Below are positions 45,312-64,000 of a DNA stretch of 64,000 bases, piece after piece; the stretch's first letter is position 1, and every line of letters begins with the position of its first letter. The translations under genes were made by a program, and so were the position numbers. Origin of the DNA: Apostichopus japonicus (lineage: Eukaryota; Echinodermata; Holothuroidea; Aspidochirotida; Stichopodidae). Location of the stretch: contig NC_092579.1 of NCBI RefSeq assembly GCF_037975245.1, forward strand, positions 4,614,001-4,678,000, in the 5' to 3' direction. The notes under the pieces were generated by a model that saw only the letters and a list, made by a program, of their open reading frames with translations, had not been told where the DNA came from and did no database searches.

Positions 45312-47580
45312 CTCATTATACCTGTACACGTGATATTTCGGGGTAAGGTGAGTTATCGGCGTATCCTTGGGATCCAGATCACAGGCCGGATTCGGACTTG
45401 GACTCGGACTCGGGGTGCCGTAGACTAGGATGTGTCCCAGACTCGGTGGAATCTCGGCGGAATCTCGGGCTAGCTGGACTCAGAACGGCGGACCTACTTG
45501 AGTCGACAACAGACGTGTAGTTTGGTAATACTTAAAGCAGATTTCCGGGATGATTTTTAATAAATAAAAACTAATAATAATGATAGTGGTTTAGATTGAC
45601 ACTGATCACGTTTTATTTACTGTTAGTTGGGAGGAGTAAATGTTTTATATTTAGTAGTAAATGTTTGAGTAAATTATTTTATATTATGTCCAAGTGTGTC
45701 ACGAGGACAAAAAACTTCAAAATGAAAGTTTCCAATTAGTAAATTCCTATAGTTATCGTAACTGTGCTGAAAACTATGGACTTGCGTATTTATAGTTTGA
45801 CTAGTGATAGAGATAATAAATGCAAAATTCATGATCACCTTTTTATCTTTTATTATTGATTTAGTAGCATCATATATTTATGTCTTCATATTTAAAAGAA
45901 AGAAGCCATTAGGGAAATTGTCAGCATTTCCATCTTGGAGAAATCTAGCTGAAATGACATTGGTTACCCATGTTTGTCTCCCCCCCCCTAAACAAAACCC
46001 TTCCCCGGCTCAATCCCCCCCCCTTTCATGGAGTATCGAACCGCCATTTGATAACTTTTAGCTTTACCTGTGATACTCCGACACGTCATCGTTGGATACT
46101 TAATTTAAATAACCAATCAATCATCCTATCGTGCTATCGAATAGGTAAACCATTAGGCCTACGTATTTACAAGGAATGTCGAGAGTGCAATAAAAAACGT
46201 GTTTGATGCAAACTTTTATCGTTGATTTATTCAATACATATTTACTTTTCTTAAGAATGACAGCCTTGTTTGTAAATCAGTAAAAGAAATTATTCAAGCT
46301 AATAGGAAAGGATTGTAAACAGTACGTACTATAGAATGTGTATGAAGTTTGTTTTATCACGCGGAATGCGTCTATAACAAAATGTATACGAGGATGAATG
46401 GTCTGTTATGTACCGCCAATACAGAGAAGGCATCAACTGTGCGATTCTAGTGACGAAATAAGAAGAAAGGAAATCACCTATAAGAATTGAGGACAACTGG
46501 CGGAGGCTATCACGAACTGCAAGATTTCAAGAGTTGTGTCAAACGTCACACGGTTCTATATAACAACGACTAATGTATATTTGGTTTGTCATTGTGAGGT
46601 AAGTCGTCTATAGGCCTATACACTTGAATGAACAATGTGTAGGAATGACGTGTGTCACTTGGAAGAGGGAATTGTACGCTGTGTACTTTCAGCGCATGGA
46701 CTGGTTGTAACGATAGTGACGAAAGATGACGGGAAACCTTGGCGGTCAGGATAGATAGATTCAGCTATTTGCTTCGAAATATGATATCTATAGGCCTATT
46801 GCCGTTTTGCGCGGCACAAATATGGCTGTTATAATATCGGGTGCAGTGGCGGAGCTAGGGGTATTGGTGGGGGGGGGGCAAGAATGGTCTGTAGGGGCGC
46901 TTTCGACACTACCTAAGCGGAGCGCCACCACAGGTTGGCGCGGAGCGTACAAGTCATTTTTGAGTAAAGATACTCCCTAGGTCGCAGGAAATGACCCTTT
47001 TCCGGGCCTTACTAATTTGCAGATAAACGAAGAATAAATAGGTGTCATCGCCATTTTGTCAGAAAATTACACCAACAAAATGTGACAAATGTCAATAGGT
47101 AGATGAGAGCGCAATAAAAAAGTCAATAATCGCGAATAAGTAAAAAGTAGTAAAATGCTGAAAAGGGCGCCAGCAGTCCATTGGATTCCGTCGGGGGGGG
47201 GGGCATCCGCCCCTGACTGTATGGACGCTCCGCCACTGATCGGGTGAATATACCGAGTCATGTCTATTGCTGAAATCCGTTGAAGGTGATAAGTATAAAC
47301 TTTTTCCACTGTCTCACATACGGTTTTTTTCTATTTAGCATTCGTCAACTATGTCCATTATAAACTACCGGTAATCAGTAAGTATACTCAGGGTCATATC
47401 ATCCAGAAAAGTAGCTTAGAAGTTTCTAGCAATGATTTTTCAAATGCTGAACTCGGAAGTATAACACTGATGGGTTTTTAGAGAAGTTCAGTGTTTTCGA
47501 TTCAAATATAAACTCTCATCATACGCCTACAACATGCCGCACAATGTCTTGCCTACTTCGCAACTAATCTACGGTATCCT
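45312..47580 (+). repeat. Segmental duplication, right copy
   Basis: Partner of 39587-41700 (see that entry). This copy has element B copy 3 (46844-47238) inserted, which the left copy lacks. The donor-like junction ends at 46598, with a tataaa-like string (tatataa) at 46557. Confidence 0.85.
46844..47238 (+). mobile_element. hAT-like element B, copy 3 (395 bp)
   Basis: Perfect 12-bp ends cagtggcggagc and gctccgccactg, with an exact 8-bp TSD atcgggtg at 46836-46843 and 47239-47246. Contains the shared module at 46900-47010. Confidence 0.9.
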
Positions 47581-48129
47581 GCACATGAGCGGTAAATCAT
47601 CGCAACGTTGATATCGGATCGAACAGTGACTGTATGAGCAGTCGAGCGAAGATGCATGTACTGTAAAATACCTGGGTCAAGATTTGACCCAATTTTGACC
47701 AAATATATTGGTTATATCCTTATCTAATATTTGGGTCAAATTGACCCAACGTCATGGGTACGTCACTCACCTTCCAACCCTGACCCAGACCTCGTAACCA
47801 GAGACCCTGTAACTAAGGAAGGCCATTCGAGAAGTTGCCAATCCTTCAGTTTGTGCATTGCACAGAAACTCGAAAAGGGCTGGGGAAAGTCCCTAGCACT
47901 ACTGGTCAGCACTAAGATAAATGTCCATCGATATTCAACGTAGAAGAAAGTATGTAATCCGATTATCCGATGTAGCAGACTCTCTCAACGCGTATATATT
48001 CTTAACCCTGACAAAGAAGTTAGACATGATTTGCTAATGAGATGTTTATTCAGCTCCCTGGGGTGAGCATGAATATCAATAAGTCATGCATAGTTGCTCG
48101 TGACCTCCATGAGATCACTGGACCGTATA

Positions 48130-49797
48130 CACTGGCGGATCCAGGGCCTTTGTTTGGGAGGGGCCAAAGTGGCATTAGAGCAAGGGCGGCGGAAGCACTT
48201 TTAATCTGGGGGGGGGGGCACCGACATCAAAGGGCACTTTGCAGATTGGACTGATGCAGCCTTATATTTAGTACCCTCTATAACTCTTATTGTATTATCT
48301 TATTTGCGTATACACATCACTCCATCAACCCCCCCCCCCCACCTCAAGGAAAATATGCATACTAGCACTGCAACATCCAATGTGAAAATTGGGAAACAAG
48401 GAACAAGTTTTCTTTTGAGACAAAATGAGGTGAAATCATGTTAGTTGCTAATGTAGGAATCTTCCGAATTAGAGTTTATTTCTTGTTAATATCTTAACAA
48501 ATTTTTTTCCATTCGAAATAGCTTTGAGTTTGACCCACAGAAATTCATTAAAAGTCAGGGCGGAGCCAGGATTTGCAAAGTTGTATGCACGACTATCTGA
48601 GCGGAGCGCCATCATCGGTTGGCGCGGAGCGTGCAAGAAAATTTTTGGTTTTACAAACCCCTCAGATGGCCGGAAACGGCCCTTCCCAAGTGTTCATTCT
48701 GGTTCCCTGGCCTCTTGCTAACTTGAGACACCTCAATTTTTATTTAGAAAAAGGGCACATTTTTAACCTGAGGAAAAGTGGGGGGCACGTGCCCCCTGTG
48801 CCCCCCGGTTCCGCCGCCCTTGCATTAGAGTGGTATGGGGGAGGGGTCTAAGGGGAGGGGATGTCCCCTCCCCTTTGGAAAATTTTCTATTGCTGAATGC
48901 CCTCAGATGCAATTTGGTGCGACAAAAGTGTACAATGGTGATGTTAATTTACTTCTAAAAAAAATGTTTCCCAGGTGTAATTTTCTAAAATATTTATAAA
49001 ACAAAGTTGGGATCATCTTTCTCAAGAAATTTGATTTCTCATAGGTTATAAATTTCTTACAACCAGCCTGTAACTGCAAAATGGTGTTAAACTGTAAATC
49101 CTCATGCTCATACATTTACATAGCTCCCAACTCTTGAGAAGGCAAATGCTGGTCCATGCCACGAATCGCCGTCCTGGGGGAGGGGTATAAGGGGAGGGGG
49201 TGTCCCCCTCCCCTTTTGAATTTTTTTGGAATCCTGGTGATGCCTACATGTAAAATGGTAGCACTAAGAAAGGCTTTTGTCACCCAAAATTTTCTGGGAA
49301 ATATGCATTTTTTTGTGTGTAACATCAATAAATTGAATAGTAGGTGATAATTCATTCTTTCCCGTGGCATGAAAATGTTCGCTGCTCGCCCCAATGAAAA
49401 GAATTATAGGCTAATTTGAGGTTCAAATGATGCTGTAAAGGAGGTTTTATACTTTATTAATTATGCTAAATGCTAAAGAAATGATGGTTGCTAAGTCAAA
49501 ATTTGATGCAAATTTTTTATGTATACTTGACAATTACAATGCGGTTTTTTCGGACGCTTGTGCGGGTCAGCGGGTTTGGGTGTTAGAATGCGGGTCTAAT
49601 TCCCGCGAATTGCGGGTCAGTTGGGAGCTCTGCATTTAATTTTAAACCAGAAAACGAAAAGGTTTAGACTAGTCTACCACTGCTATTCCTCTCGATTTTT
49701 TTAATTTCCAATCATATGATTTAGCGGATGTTCGGGAACACTTTTTGGCTCACCTTTGGGGGGGGGGGGGGCATGGCCCCCCTTGGATCCGCCAGTG
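48130..49797 (+). mobile_element. hAT-like element M (1668 bp) containing C2
   Basis: Ends cactggcggatccaggg and ttggatccgccagtg, with an exact 8-bp TSD accgtata at 48122-48129 and 49798-49805. Internally there are two diverged copies of a ~340-bp unit, each starting with gaggggt.taaggggaggg, beginning near 48838 and 49177. Non-autonomous. Confidence 0.85.
48181..48822 (+). mobile_element. hAT-like element C, copy 2 (642 bp), inside M
   Basis: Perfect 14-bp ends caagggcggcggaa and ttccgccgcccttg, with an exact 8-bp TSD cattagag at 48173-48180 and 48823-48830. The shared hairpin module is at 48588-48700. Confidence 0.92.
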
Positions 49798-50048
49798 ACC
49801 GTATACCGTCTGTAGCCAATGCCTTCTTTGGTCGATTTTTTAATTTGTTTATAAATCCCCTAGTTAGCTTTCCGTTGTTCAACGTCAAAGCCAAATTTCT
49901 CTTGAAATCCCATCCCCGTCGCTATAACGAGTTGTGTCTAATGAATTGGGCTGTAATTCCTGGTTACAATGTACGGCATGTAGGCTACTGTGGCTATAAC
50001 CCCCTCCCATCAGAGAAATTGCTGTACAGGGATCGCAGCTAATTAAGA

Positions 50049-50119
50049 GCTGGATAACTCAGTTGGTAGAACAGAAGACCTGGAATCCTTCAGAGGACAG
50101 GAATAAGAATTGCGTTCAA
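50049..50119 (+). repeat. tRNA-like relic (possible SINE head)
   Basis: tggataactcagttggtaga resembles a tRNA D-arm/A box, and tgcgttcaagcc is a degenerate B box about 55 bp later. Too degraded to be a tRNA gene. Confidence 0.4.
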
Positions 50120-51344
50120 GCCAAAACTTTCTTTGCTCTCTTCCAAATTCGTAATACAAAGTTTTGAGAATTTTCCTGATATTTTCAAGAAAATCAGACA
50201 CCGTGTGTAGTCTCAATCTCTGACTTTCATACTGATCTACAAAACGTTTGCTCAACTTAAAATAAGATCAACGACATTACCTCTAATACAAAAGGGTCTA
50301 ATTTACATAATGATTGTGTTAATTAAAGTGAAATCTCAGACAAGATGATGAGAAAGTTTGGTAACTTGACCTTGTCATGATTTTCAGATACCACTCATCC
50401 TACCCTCCTGCCCCCCTTCCCCTCCCTCTTGCCCCTTGTCCTCTTATAGATGTGTCTTGCTACGCGAAATTTCCAGTTACGTTACTGCATGGTCTGTGAG
50501 TATTTCTTTTGTGATATTTATGTCACTTTTTTTCTTTATCAAATATATACATCTTAGTAGGGCATCAGCCGACAACCTTTCAACACCTTTTATGTCTGTG
50601 AAGTCCATTCGTTAATTTATGGTTATGAACTTAACGATACTGCACGTGTTTATTTAGCAGTAAATGATTGATTTTAAATGATTTCATGTCTCGTCTTATC
50701 AGTTGAAGACTGAATACTGCCAATAACTTGACCGAGAGTAAATACTGATTAGTGGTTTGATACTATGGACGAAGATATGTCGAAGTTCGTTTCCTTTGCC
50801 GTCTCCAGCCATCTGAAAACGTGATCATTATATTACCACATACAACAGACTTAATTAATGTCACAACAGTACACGATTACATCTTCCAATGTCATGGATT
50901 CTTTGCAAAACAAAACTTGAACACTTAAGGACAACGAAAACCAGGTCGGGCTCAGCAGACCATGCTGTCACCTTGCCCCCCCCCCTCCCCTGCCCCTTTT
51001 TGCCTCGTTTATCCTGAAAGGATTACCGTAGGCACATAATTAATGTTGATATGTTAGACACCATCAACAACAACAACAAACAAAAATAATAAAAGAGTTG
51101 TCAGTCCCTATTGTGTTTCCATACCACTTTTAATTTTAGAGAAATGACAATTTAAACATCAGAAGTTCATCAATTAAAACGGCTGAATTATTTAGTCTAC
51201 AACACAGTCCATTTAGTCAGTTTCTGACATGCAACACAAACACCAATGCAAGCATAATAATTTCAACAGCCGAAATTAAAACATTAACAACGGATGACAT
51301 GTTTGTCTAGGACAAACGGTGTTGCATGACACCCAAGGTTAACC

Positions 51345-51406
51345 TTTGTTTGACTTTATATGAACAAGGTAATAGTTATTATCTTGTTCATATAAAGTCA
51401 AACAAA
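51345..51406. repeat. Perfect 24-bp stem hairpin
   Basis: The left arm 51345-51368 (tttgtttgactttatatgaa then caag) and right arm 51383-51406 are exact reverse complements around a 14-nt loop. It lies about 1 kb upstream of the second elongase. Could be a tiny foldback element or a small-RNA precursor; nothing decides between them. Confidence 0.85.
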
Positions 51407-52352
51407 CATGCATTGGAAGAGTTATGAGAATTTATAAAACAATGGATTAACATTATTTATTAACCTTATGTAATGACAGAGAGTAAGGAAAAACAAACAA
51501 AACAAATCAAATAGATTCCGTACTTCTCTTTACGTGGTGGCAACTTTATTGGGGGTTATGTTTAAGCATGGTAAGAGGGCGGTGGATAATATCTACTCCC
51601 GGAGAAGAGTAAATTACTCTAACATGTTGACTGATGAACTACATCTCTCAATAAATGACGGTAATGAGAACAAAATAGTAAGATACAATATGGCTGCCGT
51701 TGAACGTAAAGCAAGGTGATTTCGTAATGAATAGAATAAAGAGAGAACGAACAGGGCTTACTGAGCGAAACCGCAAGCGCTGAACATGGGATGCCAAGTA
51801 GAACAAAAGTATGTTGGAGAGTACATGCACATTACGTAAATAATCGGTAGCCTAATGGGCACTACCTCACACTTATAACATTTAGACCATCACCGACTTA
51901 ACTATAATGGTACAGTCCAGAGTTAAATATCAAAGCCTAATGCTAAAGAAACATAGCAAGCACTCAAATTATACTTCCTTTTTGTTTAACTATGATATAC
52001 CAAACTAAACTCCCGCCTTAAGTCATCTTTTAAGTGTATCACGAAAATGATCCCCTCTCGTCAGGCATGTGACTATACATTTGCCTACATCAGTTTCTAA
52101 GATTTATCAACAGTAACATTTAAATTAGCACGAGTAACTGCTTTAGTACTATTTTATATTTTGAGGCGGCTATTCAAGCAAATATGTACCCCAAAAAATA
52201 CTACCTAAGTTTTTCCCCCTTTATTTGTCGATGGCGTTTCCTATCCTCTACTTGAATTCTTCTTATATTTATTCTGTTTCTTCTTTCTTTCTTATATCTT
52301 CTCAGCATCAAGTAGATTCGATCAAGTGCGTTCATCATACTATCAACAAACA

Positions 52353-53159
52353 ATGGACAATGCAACTTTCTTGTCGTTGTTCCGCCATCTCCGTGAGGAA
52401 CAATACGATGACGCCATTAGAATGAAATGGTTTCAGAAGTACTCTTGGGTCTCTGCTCTGATATGCTGTGTATACGTTTATCTAGTATACCGTGGTCGGA
52501 GATGGATGGAAAGCAAGCCTAAGCTGTCTCTCCGTATACCTCTAACACTATGGTCTCTCAGCCTAGCTCTTTTTAGTGCACGTGGAGCCTACGTTATGTC
52601 AACTTACGTTTTTACCAGCCTGTATCGAAATGGTCTGCAAGGCACTCTTTGTAGTGATAACTTCTACGATGGGATTTCGGGTTACTGGGTATGTGTGTTC
52701 TCTCTGAGTAAAGCAGCTGAACTATTGGACACATGTTTCATTATTTTACGAAAACAAAAACTAGCCTTTCTCCATTGGTACCATCACGCACTCACCTTGT
52801 TCTACGCTAGTTACGGGTACAGGAATAGAAACAACTCGCCGGGCCAATTCAATGTTATGCTTAATTTCATGGTCCATACGGTCATGTACTCATACTATGC
52901 AGTACGTGCTACTGGTATGGTGAATGTTCCAAAGCGAGTAAACGTGTTTATTACGTCACTGCAGATTCTACAAATGGCTAGCGCTTTGTTGCTACTGTTA
53001 CTTGCAATTAGCTATGTAGATGATGGTATACCGTGTGCTTTAGACCGCGATATATATTATCTAACTTTGGTCATGTATATCTCTTATTTGCTACTGTTTC
53101 TACATTTCTTCTACCGATCATATTTTGTCCCCCAGAAAAACGAAATGAAAAAGCAATAA
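52353..53159 (+). CDS. elovl6-like: ELOVL6-type very-long-chain fatty-acid elongase, 268 aa
   Basis: Second intronless elongase coding region. It has KAAELLDT (residues 120-127), HWYHH (141-145, the standard ELOVL6 form of the catalytic HxxHH box), VMYSYY (177-182) and QILQM (204-208). By eye about half its residues match the first gene, including LTLWSLSLA and LCSDxFYDGI, so the two are tandem duplicates. The ATG at 52353 is chosen because it aligns with the first gene (MDNATF versus MENLTF). The frame is open further upstream only through GTG, and a strong acceptor (atatcttctcag) lies 47 bp before the ATG, indicating a 5'UTR intron as in the first gene. The C-terminus NEMKKQ is not a canonical KKxx signal. 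Likely an ER multi-pass enzyme elongating saturated or monounsaturated acyl-CoA. Confidence 0.95.
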   Translation: MDNATFLSLFRHLREEQYDDAIRMKWFQKYSWVSALICCVYVYLVYRGRRWMESKPKLSLRIPLTLWSLSLALFSARGAYVMSTYVFTSLYRNGLQGTLCSDNFYDGISGYWVCVFSLSKAAELLDTCFIILRKQKLAFLHWYHHALTLFYASYGYRNRNNSPGQFNVMLNFMVHTVMYSYYAVRATGMVNVPKRVNVFITSLQILQMASALLLLLLAISYVDDGIPCALDRDIYYLTLVMYISYLLLFLHFFYRSYFVPQKNEMKKQ

Positions 53160-56100
53160 ATGTATGAAACGGTTTCATGAAACGACTGACGGGTAGCCTA
53201 TGTTTCATGAAAACGAATATGTATGTTTGTCTAGGGTATCTTAACATCATAACAAGACTATTTAACTAGAAAATGTTGATAGTACAAGAAAAAGTAAAGG
53301 AAATGTTAACCAATTACTTCTCTACTGCAACAGTCCTATGTGGGGAAATATATCAAAGTGCAGACTTTTAGATCCTAGCAGGATCTTCTTCAAAGGCAAA
53401 GAAATACAACACAAAATAAGACAGAAAACAAAGAGGTTGGGAATGATCGCTGGTCAGGTTCAGGGAACAAAACTCTTTCGGCACGTAGATTATTATTTTA
53501 TAGTCCGTGTTTTTTTTAAATTAAGCCGTATTCGATGTTCTTTTTGTGCCTATTTTAAAACAGTTTGCTTTAATATCCATTGTATGTTACCGGTACTGTG
53601 ACATATCGTGGACATAAACTACAACACAAAATTGCTGCTTTAAAAATGTTGATTCAACAATTCTGTTCGAATTAGAAATAGAATTAAATGTATTGCTGTC
53701 ATTTTTGCATGATTGATGACGTCATTGTGTGGATGGCTACCTAAAAGTTGACTTTGCATGTAAGAACCACAGTTGATGCAGGGAGTTTTCCATAACAACT
53801 GCCTGGTTGATGTAGATAATATCATTGATTACTGAGGCAAACTATCCAGTCATATCAACTTTTTGGCCAACAAGAAAGAAAAGACCAGGTTATACTCAAG
53901 TATATTGAATGAATCTGATGAGGACATTAAGGGGGCGATGGGAGGAGGGTTCATTCTAGGGTAGGGGATCAAACATTGCCAAGGCCAGGGCGGGGAACCG
54001 CAAAATCAACTCAACATGGTTCCCTGAGTAAGTGGATCCTCTGTGCATTCCATACGAATTTTAGCATTTGAATGTTTTTCAATAAAACAACACTTTTTAG
54101 TGAAATTTTTTCTTTCTTAATTTCTCAACAAGACGGCACTTTTAATTACCATAATAGAAAGGGTAACTTCGCTCTGCCACCCATGTAGTAATGGCTTAAG
54201 AATAGACAACTGGTTTCTTCCAAGTTGTTTACAAAACTCTGCTTATGCTTAAAAATTAAATTATAATTCAATCAAATGAATTTGAAATTAAAATTCAAGA
54301 CAAAATTTACTCACTATTTTCAAATTTTAGTTTCTTTCTTTACTTAAAAAAACAAACAAAGGCCATGAATTTTATTCACATAAAAACTTTTACAGCCATG
54401 TTTTAAGTCTTGCGATATAACAAGTAATAGCAATGTGGACACAACTTGTAGATAGACACATTACAACTTTATCATGTACTTATATAAAAATAGAGCAAAT
54501 CAAATATATGGCAAAAAAAAGCAATTTAATGAGCATGATGCACGTTTCCGTTGTCTCTAACTTATTCTTGTTTCTTCCGTTTCTTTTTGCATTTATTTTA
54601 TCCATTAATTAATGGTGTCCAATTCCAAATGTATATAAAATTTACAAAATTTCAAACAATATTTTGAAAAGAAGAAACAGGGAATCACTTCAGAGTCAAC
54701 CTTTTTTTAAAAACATGGGTGAAAAAAACAGAGAATACAAAAACCCTAAAACCATTTGTTATTTCTCAAGATGGAAAACAATTTGACCTTAACTTACAAA
54801 AGAATCTAGTCTCCAAAGTACTGTATGTGAATGTGTATGGCATTGAAATTACTTCAAATGATTAAGCCATCTTATCTGCCTAATGAGACATACTTTATAG
54901 AAGGTATATGTCAAAGACGTTCACACTTTATAACTTTGAAATATCTCACAATTTTCAGAGCAGCTTTTTTCGCATTTGGAACGATATCAACCGAATCTAC
55001 AGAACATTACTCTAATCAAGATTCTTACATTTTTGTTTTCATCACAAAACAAATCTTAATTAATAGACAGAAATGAATGAATTCGATTCGTGATTTGTCC
55101 TTCGACTTTTTGTCTCCCAGACACATTTTCATACCAGTGTGAGAATGAGATATAAGGAGCAAACCGGAAATGTTTCGAATTTTTGTAATTGAAGAAACTT
55201 CAGTATTTGAAATTTGACTAGTCAAGTTTACATTGTAACTTGACTTTAGTATCGAGCATCATCGGAAGATGAAAAACAGCTACAAAAGGCTGTCTTCAAA
55301 CGATAGAATTTTATCTTTCTAATCTCTTAACTTAACATGAAATGAAATGTAACTTTAATGGAAGAACATTGCATATTTAAAGCCTTGACATTGAAAATTT
55401 CAGTTAGGAACAAATATTACTTAGTTGTGAATAACAAAGTATTTCTTGAAACATTTCTACAACTGTTGCACACAATTATTATATTATATGAGTTGCAAAG
55501 TCTCAGGTGTTGTCTTCTACATAGAAAAAGTGGACCCAAAATCGCTGAATTCAAAACATATATATATAAGCAATATTAATCAAAGGGAAAGTATTGTTTG
55601 CTAAAGCTGATAAGAGAAGTCACCAAAAGCTTGTAAAAAGTGGAAGTCAAAATTCGTCATTACTTTACTACCGAGTCCAATAGCACCCATCAAAAGAGGA
55701 TTTTATCATCGAATTATTACAGATCACAAAATTATGGAATAAAACTCTCTTTCCATGACCTGATACAATGCAATATTTCAGAAACTTTTGATCTACTTTA
55801 AACTTTTATTTTAAAAGACAAATCTTTTAGAAAGAATACCTTTAAAGAGCAAAAAAAAACAAGAAAAAAAAAATTGCCCCGAGCCCACCCCTGTCACAGT
55901 TATTTGCAAAAAGAAAGACAAATTAAAAGGACCAATATAATGAAGCATTGTTGGACTGCGCCAAAATATATTGAAAGACGACCTTGCTCCAATTGTGTCA
56001 CTTGGCACACTATTTTATTTCTCATGAATACTAATAAATCATTTGTTACAAAACAGAATTGTACAAAAATTGTAGCTTTTTTTCCCCCTTTAAATTGTGG

Positions 56101-56176
56101 CAATCTTAGCATATTTAGCACTTTTGAGTGGTCACTTAGTCGTACCCTTTGATATAAGCTGTACAGCCAATCCTGT
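53160..56176. other. Convergent 3' intergenic stretch
   Basis: AT-rich, with no coding region or complete transposon recognised. AATAAA on the plus strand at 54081-54086 is a candidate poly(A) signal for the second elongase. TTTATT at 56014-56019 is AATAAA on the minus strand, about 160 bp after the alpha-glucosidase stop. Much of this is probably 3'UTR of the two convergent genes. Confidence 0.4.
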
Positions 56177-63899
<7,723 letters not shown>

Positions 63900-64000
63900 C
63901 TGGAAGATAGATGAAAACAAATCGGTTTGAGACATTCAATTGAAGACCCTGTCTGGTTAAAAATCTATTTCATCCAACTCATTCTAACTTTTTACAAACC

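Noticed and set aside
44541-45428. Open frames of IYIYIY type on both strands
   Set aside because: Pure translations of TA microsatellites; the same pattern appears at 38.7-39.1 kb.
52326-52352. Nine-codon upstream extension of the second elongase
   Set aside because: It begins with GTG rather than ATG and overlaps the 5'UTR just after the acceptor; the ATG at 52353 aligns with the paralogue's start.

Overview
This is a eukaryotic (metazoan) genomic window. Coding exons are split by GT-AG introns, most of the DNA is non-coding, and it is full of DNA transposons, tRNA-derived SINEs and simple repeats. Gene content (a large extracellular EAR/EPTP-repeat protein, two ELOVL6-type fatty-acid elongases, a lysosomal GH31 alpha-glucosidase) fits a marine invertebrate. 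A deuterostome such as an echinoderm is my best guess, but that is inference.

Layout. (1) 1-17.7 kb, plus strand: the 3' part of a multi-exon gene. Thirteen consecutive exons join in phase into about 900 residues: a long chain of short beta-rich modules followed by EAR/EPTP repeats. Its introns carry a SINE, a hAT-like element, a 1.28-kb minisatellite (25-bp unit) and, on the opposite strand, a possible nested gene exon. (2) 18-37 kb: no host gene seen, but a dense set of nested non-autonomous DNA transposons. Most have both termini and intact target-site duplications (TSDs). The deepest stack is four levels, and a 4.57-kb P-element-like transposon sits inside another element. (3) 34-54 kb: two tandem, same-strand elongase genes, each with an intronless coding region and a probable intron just upstream in the 5'UTR. 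Between them lie a diverged 2-kb segmental duplication, TA microsatellites, tRNA-like sequences, a U2 snRNA fragment and a complete hammerhead-ribozyme motif. (4) 56.2-63.9 kb, minus strand: the last eight exons of a lysosomal alpha-glucosidase (GAA-like) gene, converging on the second elongase. One intron holds a 1.76-kb hAT-like element.

The genes have no evident shared pathway. The most unusual observation is that a ~100-bp GC-rich hairpin-containing module occurs inside at least six transposon families whose terminal repeats differ. The second is the hammerhead ribozyme directly downstream of RNA polymerase III A/B boxes.

All identifications come from reading the sequence. No database search was run.
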